Source: Clostridia bacterium (GTDB taxonomy: Bacteria > Bacillota > Clostridia > Oscillospirales > CAG-272). Taken from it: 15,512 bases of DNA. Below the pieces are notes generated by a model, which ran no database searches, was not told where the DNA came from, and saw nothing but the letters and a program-made list of their open reading frames with translations. The translations under genes were made by a program, and so were the position numbers. The stretch lies in the NCBI GenBank assembly GCA_017461825.1, contig JAFTXB010000168.1:1-15512 (forward strand), written 5' to 3'. Below, piece by piece: positions 7,427 through 15,025 of this stretch (its first letter is position 1; the number at the start of each line of letters is the position of its first letter).

Positions 7427-7903
7427 ATGTTTTTCAGCAAAAAAGAAAAAAGCCTTTTGGCGGTTGCCGATGGGCGGGCGATTCCGCTCTCGGAGGTACC
7501 CGATGAGGCATTTGCCTCAGGGATCCTCGGCGTTGGCGTTGCGATCGAGCCCTCGGGCGGGACGATCTGTTCCCCTATCGACGGGGTGATCGAAAGCATT
7601 ACAGAAACAGGGCATGCTTACACCGTTCACAGCGATGACGGTTTGGATATTCTTATACACATTGGCATTGACACTGTGACACTGGGCGGAAAAGGCTTTT
7701 TGCCGATGGTGAAAGAGGGCTACAAAGTGAAAACCGGTGACGTGATCGCACGAGCCGACCTTGAAGCAATCCGTACGGCAGGACTTTCGACCGTGACAGT
7801 GATGCTTATCACCAACCCCGAACGGCTTGAAAAGAACGAGCCGCAATTGGGCGAGGTGCAGAGCGGCAAGAGTGAGATCATCCGCTACCGTCTATTAAAA
7901 TAA
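7427..7903 (+). CDS. PTS EIIA component, glucose family (Crr type)
   Basis: The 158-residue, single-domain cytoplasmic protein matches the glucose-type EIIA fold. The two active-site histidines are His63 (ETGHAYTV) and His78 (ILIHIGIDTVTL). Their spacing of 15 equals that of His75 and His90 in E. coli EIIA-Glc, and His78 is the phosphorylated residue. The motif GGKGF follows as expected. It takes phosphate from HPr and gives it to the EIIB domain of the next gene. In many Firmicutes this domain is fused to the C-terminus of the permease, but here it is a separate upstream gene. The start is ATG after AAAAAAAGGAAATAAAAT. Confidence 0.94.
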   Translation: MFFSKKEKSLLAVADGRAIPLSEVPDEAFASGILGVGVAIEPSGGTICSPIDGVIESITETGHAYTVHSDDGLDILIHIGIDTVTLGGKGFLPMVKEGYKVKTGDVIARADLEAIRTAGLSTVTVMLITNPERLEKNEPQLGEVQSGKSEIIRYRLLK

Positions 7904-7921
7904 AAAGGAGTTTTTACAGAA

Positions 7922-9553
7922 ATGTCTGAAGCTGTTATGAAAAAGAAGAAGGGTTCGGGCTTCTTCAGCGTACTGCAGCGCGTTGGGCGTGCATTTATGC
8001 TTCCCATTGCGTTGCTCCCGATCGCGGGGCTCTTGCTTGGAGTGGGCTCCTCGTTTACCAATGTCACAACACTGGAGGCGTACAATCTGATCGGCTTTAT
8101 GGGGCCAGGAACAGTACTGTACTCGGTCTTCTCGGTGCTCGCCTCGGTTGGAAGCGTCATTTTTGACAATCTGCCTATTCTTTTTGCCATGGGTGTTGCG
8201 CTTGGAATGGCAGAAAATGAAAAAGCGACCGCAACGCTCTCGGCGGCAATCGCATTCTTCGTCATGCACAAAACCATCAATGCCCTGCTCATCATCAGCG
8301 GTATGATGGAGGAAGGTGTTTTGCAGGAAGGCGCAATTGCAAACGTAGTGGGTATTCAGTCGCTGCAAATGGGTGTGTTTGGCGGTATCATCGTCGGTCT
8401 TGGGGTGGCGGCGCTCAACAACCGCTTCTACAAGATCAAGCTGCCCAACGTGATCTCGTTCTTCGGCGGCAGCCGATTCGTCCCCATCATCTCCACCGCC
8501 GTCTACATTCTCGTAGGCGTGCTGATGTTCTTTGTCTGGCCCTATATTCAAAGCGGAATTTACGCGCTGGGTGATCTTGTATTGCGGTCTGGCTATGCGG
8601 GAACGCTGATCTACGGCTTTATCGAGCGTATCCTCATCCCCTTCGGTCTACACCACGTATTCTATCTCCCCTTCTGGCAGACGGGTGTGGGCGGCTCAGC
8701 TTTGATCGACGGTGTAATGATCTACGGTGCGCAAAATATCTTCTTTGCCGAGCTGGCATCTCCCAACACGGTAAAATTCTCGGTCGAAGCAACGCGGTTT
8801 ATGAGCGGAAAATTCCCGTTGATGATCTTTGGTCTTCCCGGTGCGGCGCTTGCGATGTATACCTGCGCCAAGTCTCACAAAAAGAAAGTCGTAGGGGGGC
8901 TTTTGCTCTCGGCGGCGCTGACCTCGATGCTCACGGGTATCACCGAGCCGATCGAATTCACCTTTCTGTTTGTCGCTCCCCTTCTCTATGTGATCCACTC
9001 GATCTTGGCAGGTGTTTCGTATATGCTAATGCACATTTTGAACGTTGGCGTTGGCATGACCTTTTCGGGCGGTATCATCGACCTCACCCTCTTCGGTATT
9101 CTGCAAGGCAACGCAAAAACCAACTGGGTCATGATCCTTCTTATTGGTGTTCTCTATTTCGTCGTTTATTTCCTGCTGTTCCGATTCCTGATCCAAAAGC
9201 TGAATTACGCAACGCCCGGGCGTGAGGACGACGGCGAGGAGACCAAGCTTTACACGCGTGCCGACTACAACGCCAAAAAAGAAGGCGGCAAAAACGATAA
9301 AAAAGCCTCGGCGGACGAGACCTCGGCGCAGATCTTGGAAGGGCTTGGCGGCAAAGACAACATTGCGGGGCTTGACTGCTGCGCGACGCGCCTGCGTGTG
9401 ACGGTAAAAGATCCCTCGCTCGTAAGCGAAGCCACTCTGAAAGCCAGCGGTGCGGCAGGTGTGATCGCCAAAGGTACAGGCATTCAGGTCATCTACGGCC
9501 CACGCGTAACGGTCATCAAGAGCGAGCTGGAAGAATATATCGAGTCGCTTTGA
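7922..9553 (+). CDS. PTS EIICB permease, glucose/maltose/N-acetylglucosamine family
   Basis: The 543-residue membrane protein has domain order C then B. Residues 14-425 are the EIIC channel, with about ten hydrophobic segments and the family motifs GLHHVFYLPFWQ (about 242) and GITEPIEFTF (339-348), which line the sugar site. A charged linker with TPGREDDGEETKLYT follows. Residues 465-543 are EIIB, with the phosphorylated Cys487 in DCCATRLRV (D-x-C-x-T-R). It imports and phosphorylates a hexose or alpha-glucoside, but specificity cannot be assigned from motifs. The start is ATG at 7922 after AAAGGAG, 18 bases from the EIIA stop. It completes the operon HPr, EI, EIIA, EIICB. Confidence 0.93.
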   Translation: MSEAVMKKKKGSGFFSVLQRVGRAFMLPIALLPIAGLLLGVGSSFTNVTTLEAYNLIGFMGPGTVLYSVFSVLASVGSVIFDNLPILFAMGVALGMAENEKATATLSAAIAFFVMHKTINALLIISGMMEEGVLQEGAIANVVGIQSLQMGVFGGIIVGLGVAALNNRFYKIKLPNVISFFGGSRFVPIISTAVYILVGVLMFFVWPYIQSGIYALGDLVLRSGYAGTLIYGFIERILIPFGLHHVFYLPFWQTGVGGSALIDGVMIYGAQNIFFAELASPNTVKFSVEATRFMSGKFPLMIFGLPGAALAMYTCAKSHKKKVVGGLLLSAALTSMLTGITEPIEFTFLFVAPLLYVIHSILAGVSYMLMHILNVGVGMTFSGGIIDLTLFGILQGNAKTNWVMILLIGVLYFVVYFLLFRFLIQKLNYATPGREDDGEETKLYTRADYNAKKEGGKNDKKASADETSAQILEGLGGKDNIAGLDCCATRLRVTVKDPSLVSEATLKASGAAGVIAKGTGIQVIYGPRVTVIKSELEEYIESL

Positions 9554-9560
9554 TTTTTTT

Positions 9561-9615
9561 GTCAGAAAACTTTTGAAAAAGTTTTCCGACACCTTTCAAA
9601 ACTTTCAAAAAAAGG
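9561..9615. repeat. Intergenic palindromic repeat, copy B
   Basis: Arms GTCAGAAAACTTTT (9561-9574) and AAAAGTTTTCCGAC (9577-9590) pair except at one position, with a two-base loop. The tail to 9615 (ACACCTTTCAAAACTTTCAAAAAAAGG) aligns with that of copy A at 7363. It begins eight bases after the EIICB stop. Both stem and tail being shared shows a dispersed repeat family, not chance hairpins. Confidence 0.8.
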
Positions 9616-9628
9616 TTATTTGGATATC

Positions 9629-9700
9629 ATGGGATGTTTAGGTGCGTCTCCTTTGCTTACTGACGATATTGAAAATTTGATTGCTAAATCCAAGCAATAG
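9629..9700 (+). other. Very short ORF (23 codons) in the PTS-to-dehydrogenase gap, doubtful
   Basis: ATG at 9629 runs to TAG at 9700 and would encode MGCLGASPLLTDDIENLIAK plus three residues. The nearest ribosome-binding-like sequence (AAGG, end of repeat copy B) is about 13 bases away, which is long. The frame continues open after TAG for 31 more codons to TAA at 9794-9796, so it could be the remnant of a larger gene. I do not recognise it. The rest of the gap to 9800 holds only a weak AT-rich hairpin (9774-9791). Confidence 0.2.
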
Positions 9701-9802
9701 CTCCCGCAAACCAAAACCTGCGCTACGCTTGAGCGAGAGCACCACCCCAAAATAGACTCCCGAATAAAGTTCAAATTTTTAACTAAAAATTGGTAAACCA
9801 AC

Positions 9803-9848
9803 AAAAAGTGGTGCTGTCTCTATGCTTGTGAGAGACAGCACCCATTTT
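9803..9848. terminator. Terminator shared by the dehydrogenase gene and the PTS operon side
   Basis: The perfect 12-bp stem GGTGCTGTCTCT (9810-9821) / AGAGACAGCACC (9831-9842) has a nine-base loop. On the minus strand it follows the dehydrogenase stop and continues ACTTTTTGTT. On the plus strand it continues CATTTTTATTTTG. It can work in both directions between convergent genes. Confidence 0.85.
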
Positions 9849-11053
9849 TATTTTGCCATATTTAAGATCTTTACAATGCCGTCGCGTCCGATTTTGGGGA
9901 GCGAGGGCAGGTTGCCGTCGGCATCACAGCCGTGGGCTACAATGTCATCGGCAATTGCCTCGATGTCCTCATGAGGGATCTTTGCGGCAGTGAGGGTATG
10001 CGGAACGCCTACCTCATCCATAAAGTTGATAAAACAATTAACAGTTTCGGCGGCAACTGCCTTATCGGTTCTGCCTTGACGCACAAGTCCGAAAACCTTT
10101 TCACCGAGCAGGGCAAAGCGCGCCTCGCGCTCTGCATTGAGCGTACAGGTGTAGCGGAAATAGGAATCGATAAAAATCGCCAGCGTGACACCGTGGGGCG
10201 TATTGTAGCGAGCCGAAAGAACGTGTCCCATTTGATGCATGGGTGTGGGGGCGTTAAGTCCCGATTGGATATACCCGTTCCAAGCCAGCGTTGCCGCCCA
10301 CTGCATATTGGCACGGTGGGTGACATCGGTGGGATCCTTTAAGATCGCGCGGAGCTCGGACATGATCGTAACAAGGATGCCCTCATGCAAACGATCCTGC
10401 AAAGGGGAATTCTGGTCGCCGTTGAGGTATGCTTCAAGCACGTGCGACATGGCATCCACCGCGCCGACAGCCGTTTGATAAGCAGGCAAACTACAAGTGA
10501 GCGACGGATCGACAACCGAAACGGTTGGATAGAGCACGGGGGTCATGACATAGGCTTTTTCGGTAGTTTGATCATTGGTTACAACGGCGATGCAGTTCAT
10601 CTCGCTGCTGGTTGCGGGCAGGGTTGGGATCATTACGGTAGGCAGGCTTTCGGTAGGAGCGGTGGCAACCTCACGGTCGTGGCGGGAAATGAACATTTTC
10701 CACAAATCGTCCTTGTAGAGCACACCTGCGGCGATGGCTTTGGTGGAGTCCATAACACTTCCGCCGCCAACGCCGATGCAAAAATCAACCAACTCGGTTT
10801 TGCAGAGCTCGACCGCCTCGCGGACATGGCAAAGCAAGGGGTTTGCCTGCACCTTGTAATACTCGACATACCCAATGCCGTTTTTGGCAAGGGATGCTTT
10901 GATATTTTGCAAAAGCTCCTCAAAAAAGTCGTGTTTCTCGTAGGAGACGATCAAAGCCTTTTTGCCGAGCTTGCTCACGTGTCGCCCCACGTCTTTCGAT
11001 TCCCCATTGCCGAATATCACGCGCACGGGGTTGTAAAGTTCAAAATTTTGCAT
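9848..11053 (-). CDS. Iron-containing alcohol dehydrogenase (YqhD/butanol dehydrogenase-like)
   Basis: The start is ATG at 11053 (MQNFELYNPVRVIFG), preceded by GAAAGGA. An in-frame upstream ATG at 11104 lies inside a hairpin and would add 17 unlikely residues. The 401-residue length is typical of group III alcohol dehydrogenases. The nucleotide-binding glycine motif GVGGGSVMDSTKAIA is at residues 94-108. The metal ligands Asp200, His204, His273 and His287 match E. coli YqhD Asp194, His198, His267 and His281 with a constant offset of six. The likely role is NAD(P)H-dependent reduction of short aldehydes. A link to the aldolase product is possible but unproven. It is last in the minus-strand group, 86 bases after the GLUG-protein stop. 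Confidence 0.9.
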   Translation of the reverse strand: MQNFELYNPVRVIFGNGESKDVGRHVSKLGKKALIVSYEKHDFFEELLQNIKASLAKNGIGYVEYYKVQANPLLCHVREAVELCKTELVDFCIGVGGGSVMDSTKAIAAGVLYKDDLWKMFISRHDREVATAPTESLPTVMIPTLPATSSEMNCIAVVTNDQTTEKAYVMTPVLYPTVSVVDPSLTCSLPAYQTAVGAVDAMSHVLEAYLNGDQNSPLQDRLHEGILVTIMSELRAILKDPTDVTHRANMQWAATLAWNGYIQSGLNAPTPMHQMGHVLSARYNTPHGVTLAIFIDSYFRYTCTLNAEREARFALLGEKVFGLVRQGRTDKAVAAETVNCFINFMDEVGVPHTLTAAKIPHEDIEAIADDIVAHGCDADGNLPSLPKIGRDGIVKILNMAK

Positions 11054-11074
11054 GGTTTTCCTTTCTATGATCGA

Positions 11075-11107
11075 CGGGTGCCCGATACCCTGCGGTATGG
11101 GCACCCG
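11075..11107 (-). other. Strong hairpin between the GLUG-protein gene and the dehydrogenase gene
   Basis: CGGGTGCCC (11075-11083) pairs with GGGCACCCG (11099-11107). After a one-base bulge, ATACC (11085-11089) pairs with GGTAT (11094-11098), with loop CTGC. No T-run follows on the minus strand, where it stands just before the dehydrogenase ribosome-binding site. It may be a partial terminator or an mRNA-stabilising or processing stem. Confidence 0.6.
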
Positions 11108-11138
11108 TTGTTGGGTTGGTTACGTTAAAATTTTTGGA

Positions 11139-13199
11139 TCATTCGGCGATTGCCACACTTCCGTGGGTTGCGGTTGCACCAACGGTTGTTACTGCGCTCT
11201 CACCGGTTCCCTTAACGGTAAAGGGCTTGAGGGTGACCTGCATGGTTGCGTCCTCAACGTTGATGTCATTGGGGATGCCCTCAATTACAACAGTGTAAAG
11301 ATACTTGCCGCCAAGAGACTGCGCCGTGTATGTATTGCCGTCACCGTTAACCGAGGTGTACAGCTTTTCAACGTAAGCCGTAAAGGTTTTGGGCTCGGCA
11401 GCGTTCTTATAGTTGATCGTTACTTCAATACCGGCGTAATCGTAATCGGTTTCATACTCCAAATTAAGCGCCACAACGTAACGAAGATCGTATGCCGTTT
11501 CGCCGTTTGCGCGAGTTTGGTAGCCGACTACTGCATTAGCACCGGGATCTGCCGCAAAGCCGCACATGGTAAGTGTCAAGCCTGCTGCTTTGGACACGCT
11601 TGCGGGGTTATATACTACTGTATTATCATATGTAACTGTAGCACTTGCATCTTTATCGGCACACAAAACAGCAATTTTTCCGGTAATCTTACTATTGTTT
11701 GGGGTTGAGTTGAGATAGTTCAAATTTCCGGTAATTTGAGGAGTGGTAATCGATACAGTCAAATTGGCGCTGTTTACTTTACCAATAATACCGCCTGCTT
11801 GGTTTGTAACTGCGCTTGTTGCATTGGTAGCGATATCGGCGTTAAATGTTCCTTTCAACTTTGGAGAAGCAATGGTCAGAGTAGCACTTGAGCCTGTTTC
11901 AACACGTCCGATAAAACCTCCCAAAGTACCATTAGTCGAGGCATCTTTGTGATTGACAGTCAAATTCAACACGGCATCTTCACCAATCGTACAGTTCTCA
12001 AGTTTATTAGTGGTTCCCTTTAATTTTACATGACCGATAAATCCGCCTGAATGACGTCCCGAAGTAAGGGTTCCATTAAATGTACAATTACTAATTTGCA
12101 GCACAATCTCCGCGCCTACATATCCAATATATCCACCTGAATAGTTTTTTGCATCGATTGTTCCGGTAACCATACAGTTTTCTATCTTGTATTCGCCCGT
12201 TGTGTTTTTCTCGAGTTTGCCAATAATTGCACCACTGTTTCCACTGTTCTTGGAATTCAAAGCAACATTACAATTTGAAACAGTAAAGCTTCCAAGAACA
12301 CCGTCTGTATTAATATTTGCCACGATACCGCCAACCGTATTGTTGGAGTTAAGGTCGATAGTTGCACTAATATCACAATTATTAATTGTAATATTCTGAA
12401 CACTATTAATACGACCAATCAAAGCACCGTAAACATCAGGATTATTGTATAACGCAAACGTTGCGACATATTTGACATTTTCAATAGATACATTACCAGC
12501 ACCGTTCACTTGTCCAATTAATCCACCGGAGCGTTGAATATGAGTATTAGGAGCATCCTCTCCTGTTCCAACGGCATAGGTTACATTACTATAAATGTTT
12601 GAAATTGTTATAGTTGCCTCAGCAGCGGGAGCAACCGTTCCGGCAATTCCACCTACATATTCAATCTTCGTTCCACTCGCGTTTGCATTGATCAAGGTTC
12701 CATTGATCAGCGAAAGATTCTGAATGCTTGCCTCACCGCCAAGTGCGCCAAAGAAGCCCCAGCCGTTGCTTCCCTTTGCCGTCAACGTCATCTTAAAGTT
12801 GCCGATGGCGTGGTTATTGCCGTTGAAGGTGCCCTTGAAGTAGTTTGCGGTAGCGGTGGAGATTTGGATCCACTCATTGCCGCCGAGGTCGATGTCTTTT
12901 TCCAAATTGACGGTTACATCGGCAAAGCTTGTGCCTGCATTGAGCTTTACAGCAAAGCAAGCAAGGTCAGCGGCGGAATCAATGGTGATTTTATTGTCTG
13001 CCAGTTCCGCATACCAAGCGTCTGCCGCGGTTGCATCGGGGGTTGTGCCATCCCATACAGAGGCATCTGCCGCAAGGGTGGTCTTAAAATTGCTCTCGTG
13101 CGCATTGTTATACGCACCTGCCTGCTCCGCTGTTGCGCAGGGAACAAGCGCTGTAATGAGCATTGCGCAAAGCAATACTACTGTCAGTAATTTTTTCAT
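11139..13199 (-). CDS. Secreted GLUG-repeat protein (686 aa), function unknown
   Basis: The start is ATG at 13199 (MKKLLTVVLLCAMLITALVP), with AAAGG about nine bases upstream. A longer reading from 13265 would overlap the small gene at 13243-13386. Residues 1-24 are a signal peptide, with likely cleavage after A-T-A before EQAG. Residues about 60-150 include FKGTFNGNNHAIGNFKM and GWGFFGALGG, the usual entry to GLUG arrays. About nine repeats of G-G-x-I-G-x-V with following I-x-N-C strands span residues about 150-510, suggesting a right-handed beta-helix. The C-terminal 130 residues are beta-rich and end without LPXTG or a membrane anchor. It is probably surface or extracellular, binding glycan or host or matrix material (inference). 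The repeat-coding core is more AT-rich than both ends. Confidence 0.82.
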   Translation of the reverse strand: MKKLLTVVLLCAMLITALVPCATAEQAGAYNNAHESNFKTTLAADASVWDGTTPDATAADAWYAELADNKITIDSAADLACFAVKLNAGTSFADVTVNLEKDIDLGGNEWIQISTATANYFKGTFNGNNHAIGNFKMTLTAKGSNGWGFFGALGGEASIQNLSLINGTLINANASGTKIEYVGGIAGTVAPAAEATITISNIYSNVTYAVGTGEDAPNTHIQRSGGLIGQVNGAGNVSIENVKYVATFALYNNPDVYGALIGRINSVQNITINNCDISATIDLNSNNTVGGIVANINTDGVLGSFTVSNCNVALNSKNSGNSGAIIGKLEKNTTGEYKIENCMVTGTIDAKNYSGGYIGYVGAEIVLQISNCTFNGTLTSGRHSGGFIGHVKLKGTTNKLENCTIGEDAVLNLTVNHKDASTNGTLGGFIGRVETGSSATLTIASPKLKGTFNADIATNATSAVTNQAGGIIGKVNSANLTVSITTPQITGNLNYLNSTPNNSKITGKIAVLCADKDASATVTYDNTVVYNPASVSKAAGLTLTMCGFAADPGANAVVGYQTRANGETAYDLRYVVALNLEYETDYDYAGIEVTINYKNAAEPKTFTAYVEKLYTSVNGDGNTYTAQSLGGKYLYTVVIEGIPNDINVEDATMQVTLKPFTVKGTGESAVTTVGATATHGSVAIAE

Positions 13200-13242
13200 T
13201 TCCTTTTTTCCTTTCGTTTTTTGAATAGGGGCGCGATCAGTT

Positions 13243-13386
13243 TTACCAAGTAAATTTAATGCCATCTGAAAATTTGCCTTCGGAATCGTTGAGCGTGGGC
13301 GCTACGGGACTTGATGCCGTCAGCACGTCCTCGTTGTTCATCCAAACGGTTTGGCATTCGGGTGCATTGTAGATTTTTTTCATCAT
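13243..13386 (-). CDS. Small protein of 47 aa, KKIYxAPE type, function unknown
   Basis: ATG at 13386 (ATG again at 13383) follows AAAGGAAG by about seven bases and runs to TAA at 13243. The peptide begins MMKKIYNAPECQTVW, continues NNEDVLTASS, and ends GIKFTW. Small proteins with the pattern (K)KxYxAPE-x(n)-ED(V/I)(L/I)TAS are, from general memory, common in gut Clostridia and Bacteroidetes. They are easily missed because of their length, and I know of no proven function. It has no signal peptide or membrane helix. It lies 66 bases after the solute-binding-protein stop and 43 bases before the GLUG-protein start, so it is probably co-transcribed with them. Confidence 0.75.
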   Translation of the reverse strand: MMKKIYNAPECQTVWMNNEDVLTASSPVAPTLNDSEGKFSDGIKFTW

Positions 13387-13452
13387 GCTTTCTTCCTTTC
13401 TTTTTTATTTGGGTAACTATATCGTTGCATTGGGGAAACGAAATGGTGTGGG

Positions 13453-14961
13453 TCAGTCGGTCACGCGCATATCGTAGGTGTTGACGATCTTTTGCAGATC
13501 ATATTCAACCGCGTCCTTGAGATTTTGCCATGAGGAAGACCATTTGTATTTCAGGGGTTCACGGATGCAGTTTCGGATCCATGTGTCGCAGTCCTTTGTA
13601 AATACAAAACGGAAAATGTAATTGAAATCGAACGTGATGCTGTCACGCACGAGGTCGTACATATCCGCCAAACGCTCGTCGGGCGCGTAACGCTGCTTGA
13701 GGTTGGTGTCATAGTAGACGGGCTCTACCTGACGGTACGCCTCGGATGCCATACACTCGATAACGGCAGAAGAACAGTCAATATTCCTTGCGGTGATCGG
13801 GATATACCATGCATCATGGGTGTTGGGCAGGTGCGTGTAGTAGCGATCCTGCTCTGCATCAAGCTTTGGAATCGGTGCAATGCCGTAATCGATTTCAAGA
13901 TCGGCATACACCAAATACTCCGCCAGTTGAACGACCGAGAGATAGAAAACAGCTCTTTCCTCCGCAAACATCGCATAGGGGGTACTGGTTGAGATGTTGG
14001 TTGTATCTACCAAGCAGGAATCGTCGGTTGAAAACAGATCAACAATGGCATCAATGGCAGTTCCCACGCGCTCATCAGCGGCGTTGAGCTCCAATTCGTC
14101 GGCTTCATTGCGCGAGATCAGCTTGACACCCAAACCAAAATACCAGCAGGAGAGGCGAGCATCGGTGGAGGTTGCAACGCCGAATTTATCATAGGCATCT
14201 ACGGTATTGTTGTTGTTCATATCCTCGTAGGTGCCAACGATCATTTCCTTCATCTTTGCAACCGTCCATTGGTTGTTTGCAACCAGATCGTAAGGACTTT
14301 CCAGTCCGCGTGCCTCTATCAGCTCATTGTTGAAAAAGATTGCCGAAAGATTTTCGATGGTTCCTTTTCCAGACGCGTTTACGAGGGTAAAGATCTGATT
14401 TTTGTAAAGCATGTGATCGAGAAACACTTGCGGCCACCACGGTGCTTCGAGATCGATATACTTGGTGTTGGCAAGGTTGACACAGTAGCCCTTGTTTGCC
14501 ATGGTGTAAGGCAGGAGATTATAGGAAATAACGGTGTCGTATTCATGAGCACCGAGCACGTCATTTTCTACCATGGATTGAAAGGTTGCCTGATCTGCCT
14601 GCTCATAGCAATTCTGAAAAACCCAGTTGAATTCGATGCCGAGACGCTCCTCAACGGTGAGGTTACGCTCATAAATCGCTTTACCGATGGGTGTGGTGTC
14701 GATCTCCTCTGCCCAAAAATGCTGCTTTTGCGTACCTGCGGCAAGAACGATAAATTCATCCTTGAAATTCAATCCGTCGGGGATGGCATCCTTAAGATAG
14801 CCGTCCGCATCGTAGCGGGGGTCGGTCGTTTCGCCTTCGGTCTCTTCCTCGGTGTCGGTATCTACCGTGTTGTTATCTTTACATGCCGCAAAAGCAGAAA
14901 GAATCATCACCAGGGAGAGCACAAGCAAAAGGATCCGTGTGATATTGGAAATATGTTTCAT
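13453..14961 (-). CDS. ABC-type sugar solute-binding lipoprotein (family 1-like)
   Basis: The start is ATG at 14961, eight bases after AAAGGAG. The 502 residues begin with a signal peptide (KHISNITRILLLVLSLVMIL) and a lipobox ending AFAAC, so Cys27 should carry the lipid. A low-complexity acidic linker (TDTEEETEGETTDPR) follows, then a two-lobed binding domain with EERLGIEFNW, YDTVISYNLL and NNEL. Residues 247-258 (DMNNNNTVDAYD) resemble an EF-hand-like calcium loop, common in large sugar-binding proteins. It should deliver a sugar or oligosaccharide to an ABC permease, but no permease genes are in this window. The following genes are the 47-residue protein, the GLUG protein and the dehydrogenase. 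Confidence 0.86.
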   Translation of the reverse strand: MKHISNITRILLLVLSLVMILSAFAACKDNNTVDTDTEEETEGETTDPRYDADGYLKDAIPDGLNFKDEFIVLAAGTQKQHFWAEEIDTTPIGKAIYERNLTVEERLGIEFNWVFQNCYEQADQATFQSMVENDVLGAHEYDTVISYNLLPYTMANKGYCVNLANTKYIDLEAPWWPQVFLDHMLYKNQIFTLVNASGKGTIENLSAIFFNNELIEARGLESPYDLVANNQWTVAKMKEMIVGTYEDMNNNNTVDAYDKFGVATSTDARLSCWYFGLGVKLISRNEADELELNAADERVGTAIDAIVDLFSTDDSCLVDTTNISTSTPYAMFAEERAVFYLSVVQLAEYLVYADLEIDYGIAPIPKLDAEQDRYYTHLPNTHDAWYIPITARNIDCSSAVIECMASEAYRQVEPVYYDTNLKQRYAPDERLADMYDLVRDSITFDFNYIFRFVFTKDCDTWIRNCIREPLKYKWSSSWQNLKDAVEYDLQKIVNTYDMRVTD

Positions 14962-14982
14962 TGGATATTCTCCTTTTCTAAG

Positions 14983-15010
14983 CTCCCTCCTGCCATGCGG
15001 CAGGAGAGAG
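14983..15010 (-). other. Hairpin before the solute-binding-protein gene
   Basis: CTCCTGCC (14987-14994) pairs with GGCAGGAG (14999-15006) around loop ATGC. Three further pairs beyond one mismatch extend it to 14983-15010. No T-run follows on the minus strand, and it stands just before the ribosome-binding site, as does the hairpin at 11075-11107. Confidence 0.6.
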
Positions 15011-15025
15011 GTTTTGTGTGGTTGG

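Noticed and set aside
9629..9796. Amber-readthrough gene across the TAG at 9698-9700
   Set aside because: No pyrrolysine machinery is visible, there is no good ribosome-binding site, and 55 codons without recognisable motifs are easily chance or a remnant.
11054..11104. N-terminal extension of the alcohol dehydrogenase from 11104
   Set aside because: The extra codons lie in a strong hairpin, and the family begins at the MQNFELYNP position with a good ribosome-binding site.
13200..13265. N-terminal extension of the GLUG protein from 13265
   Set aside because: It would mask the signal peptide and overlap the 47-residue gene; ATG at 13199 begins a clean signal peptide.
14983..15010. Intrinsic terminator before the solute-binding-protein gene
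   Set aside because: No T-run follows the stem on the minus strand, so it is listed as a hairpin only.
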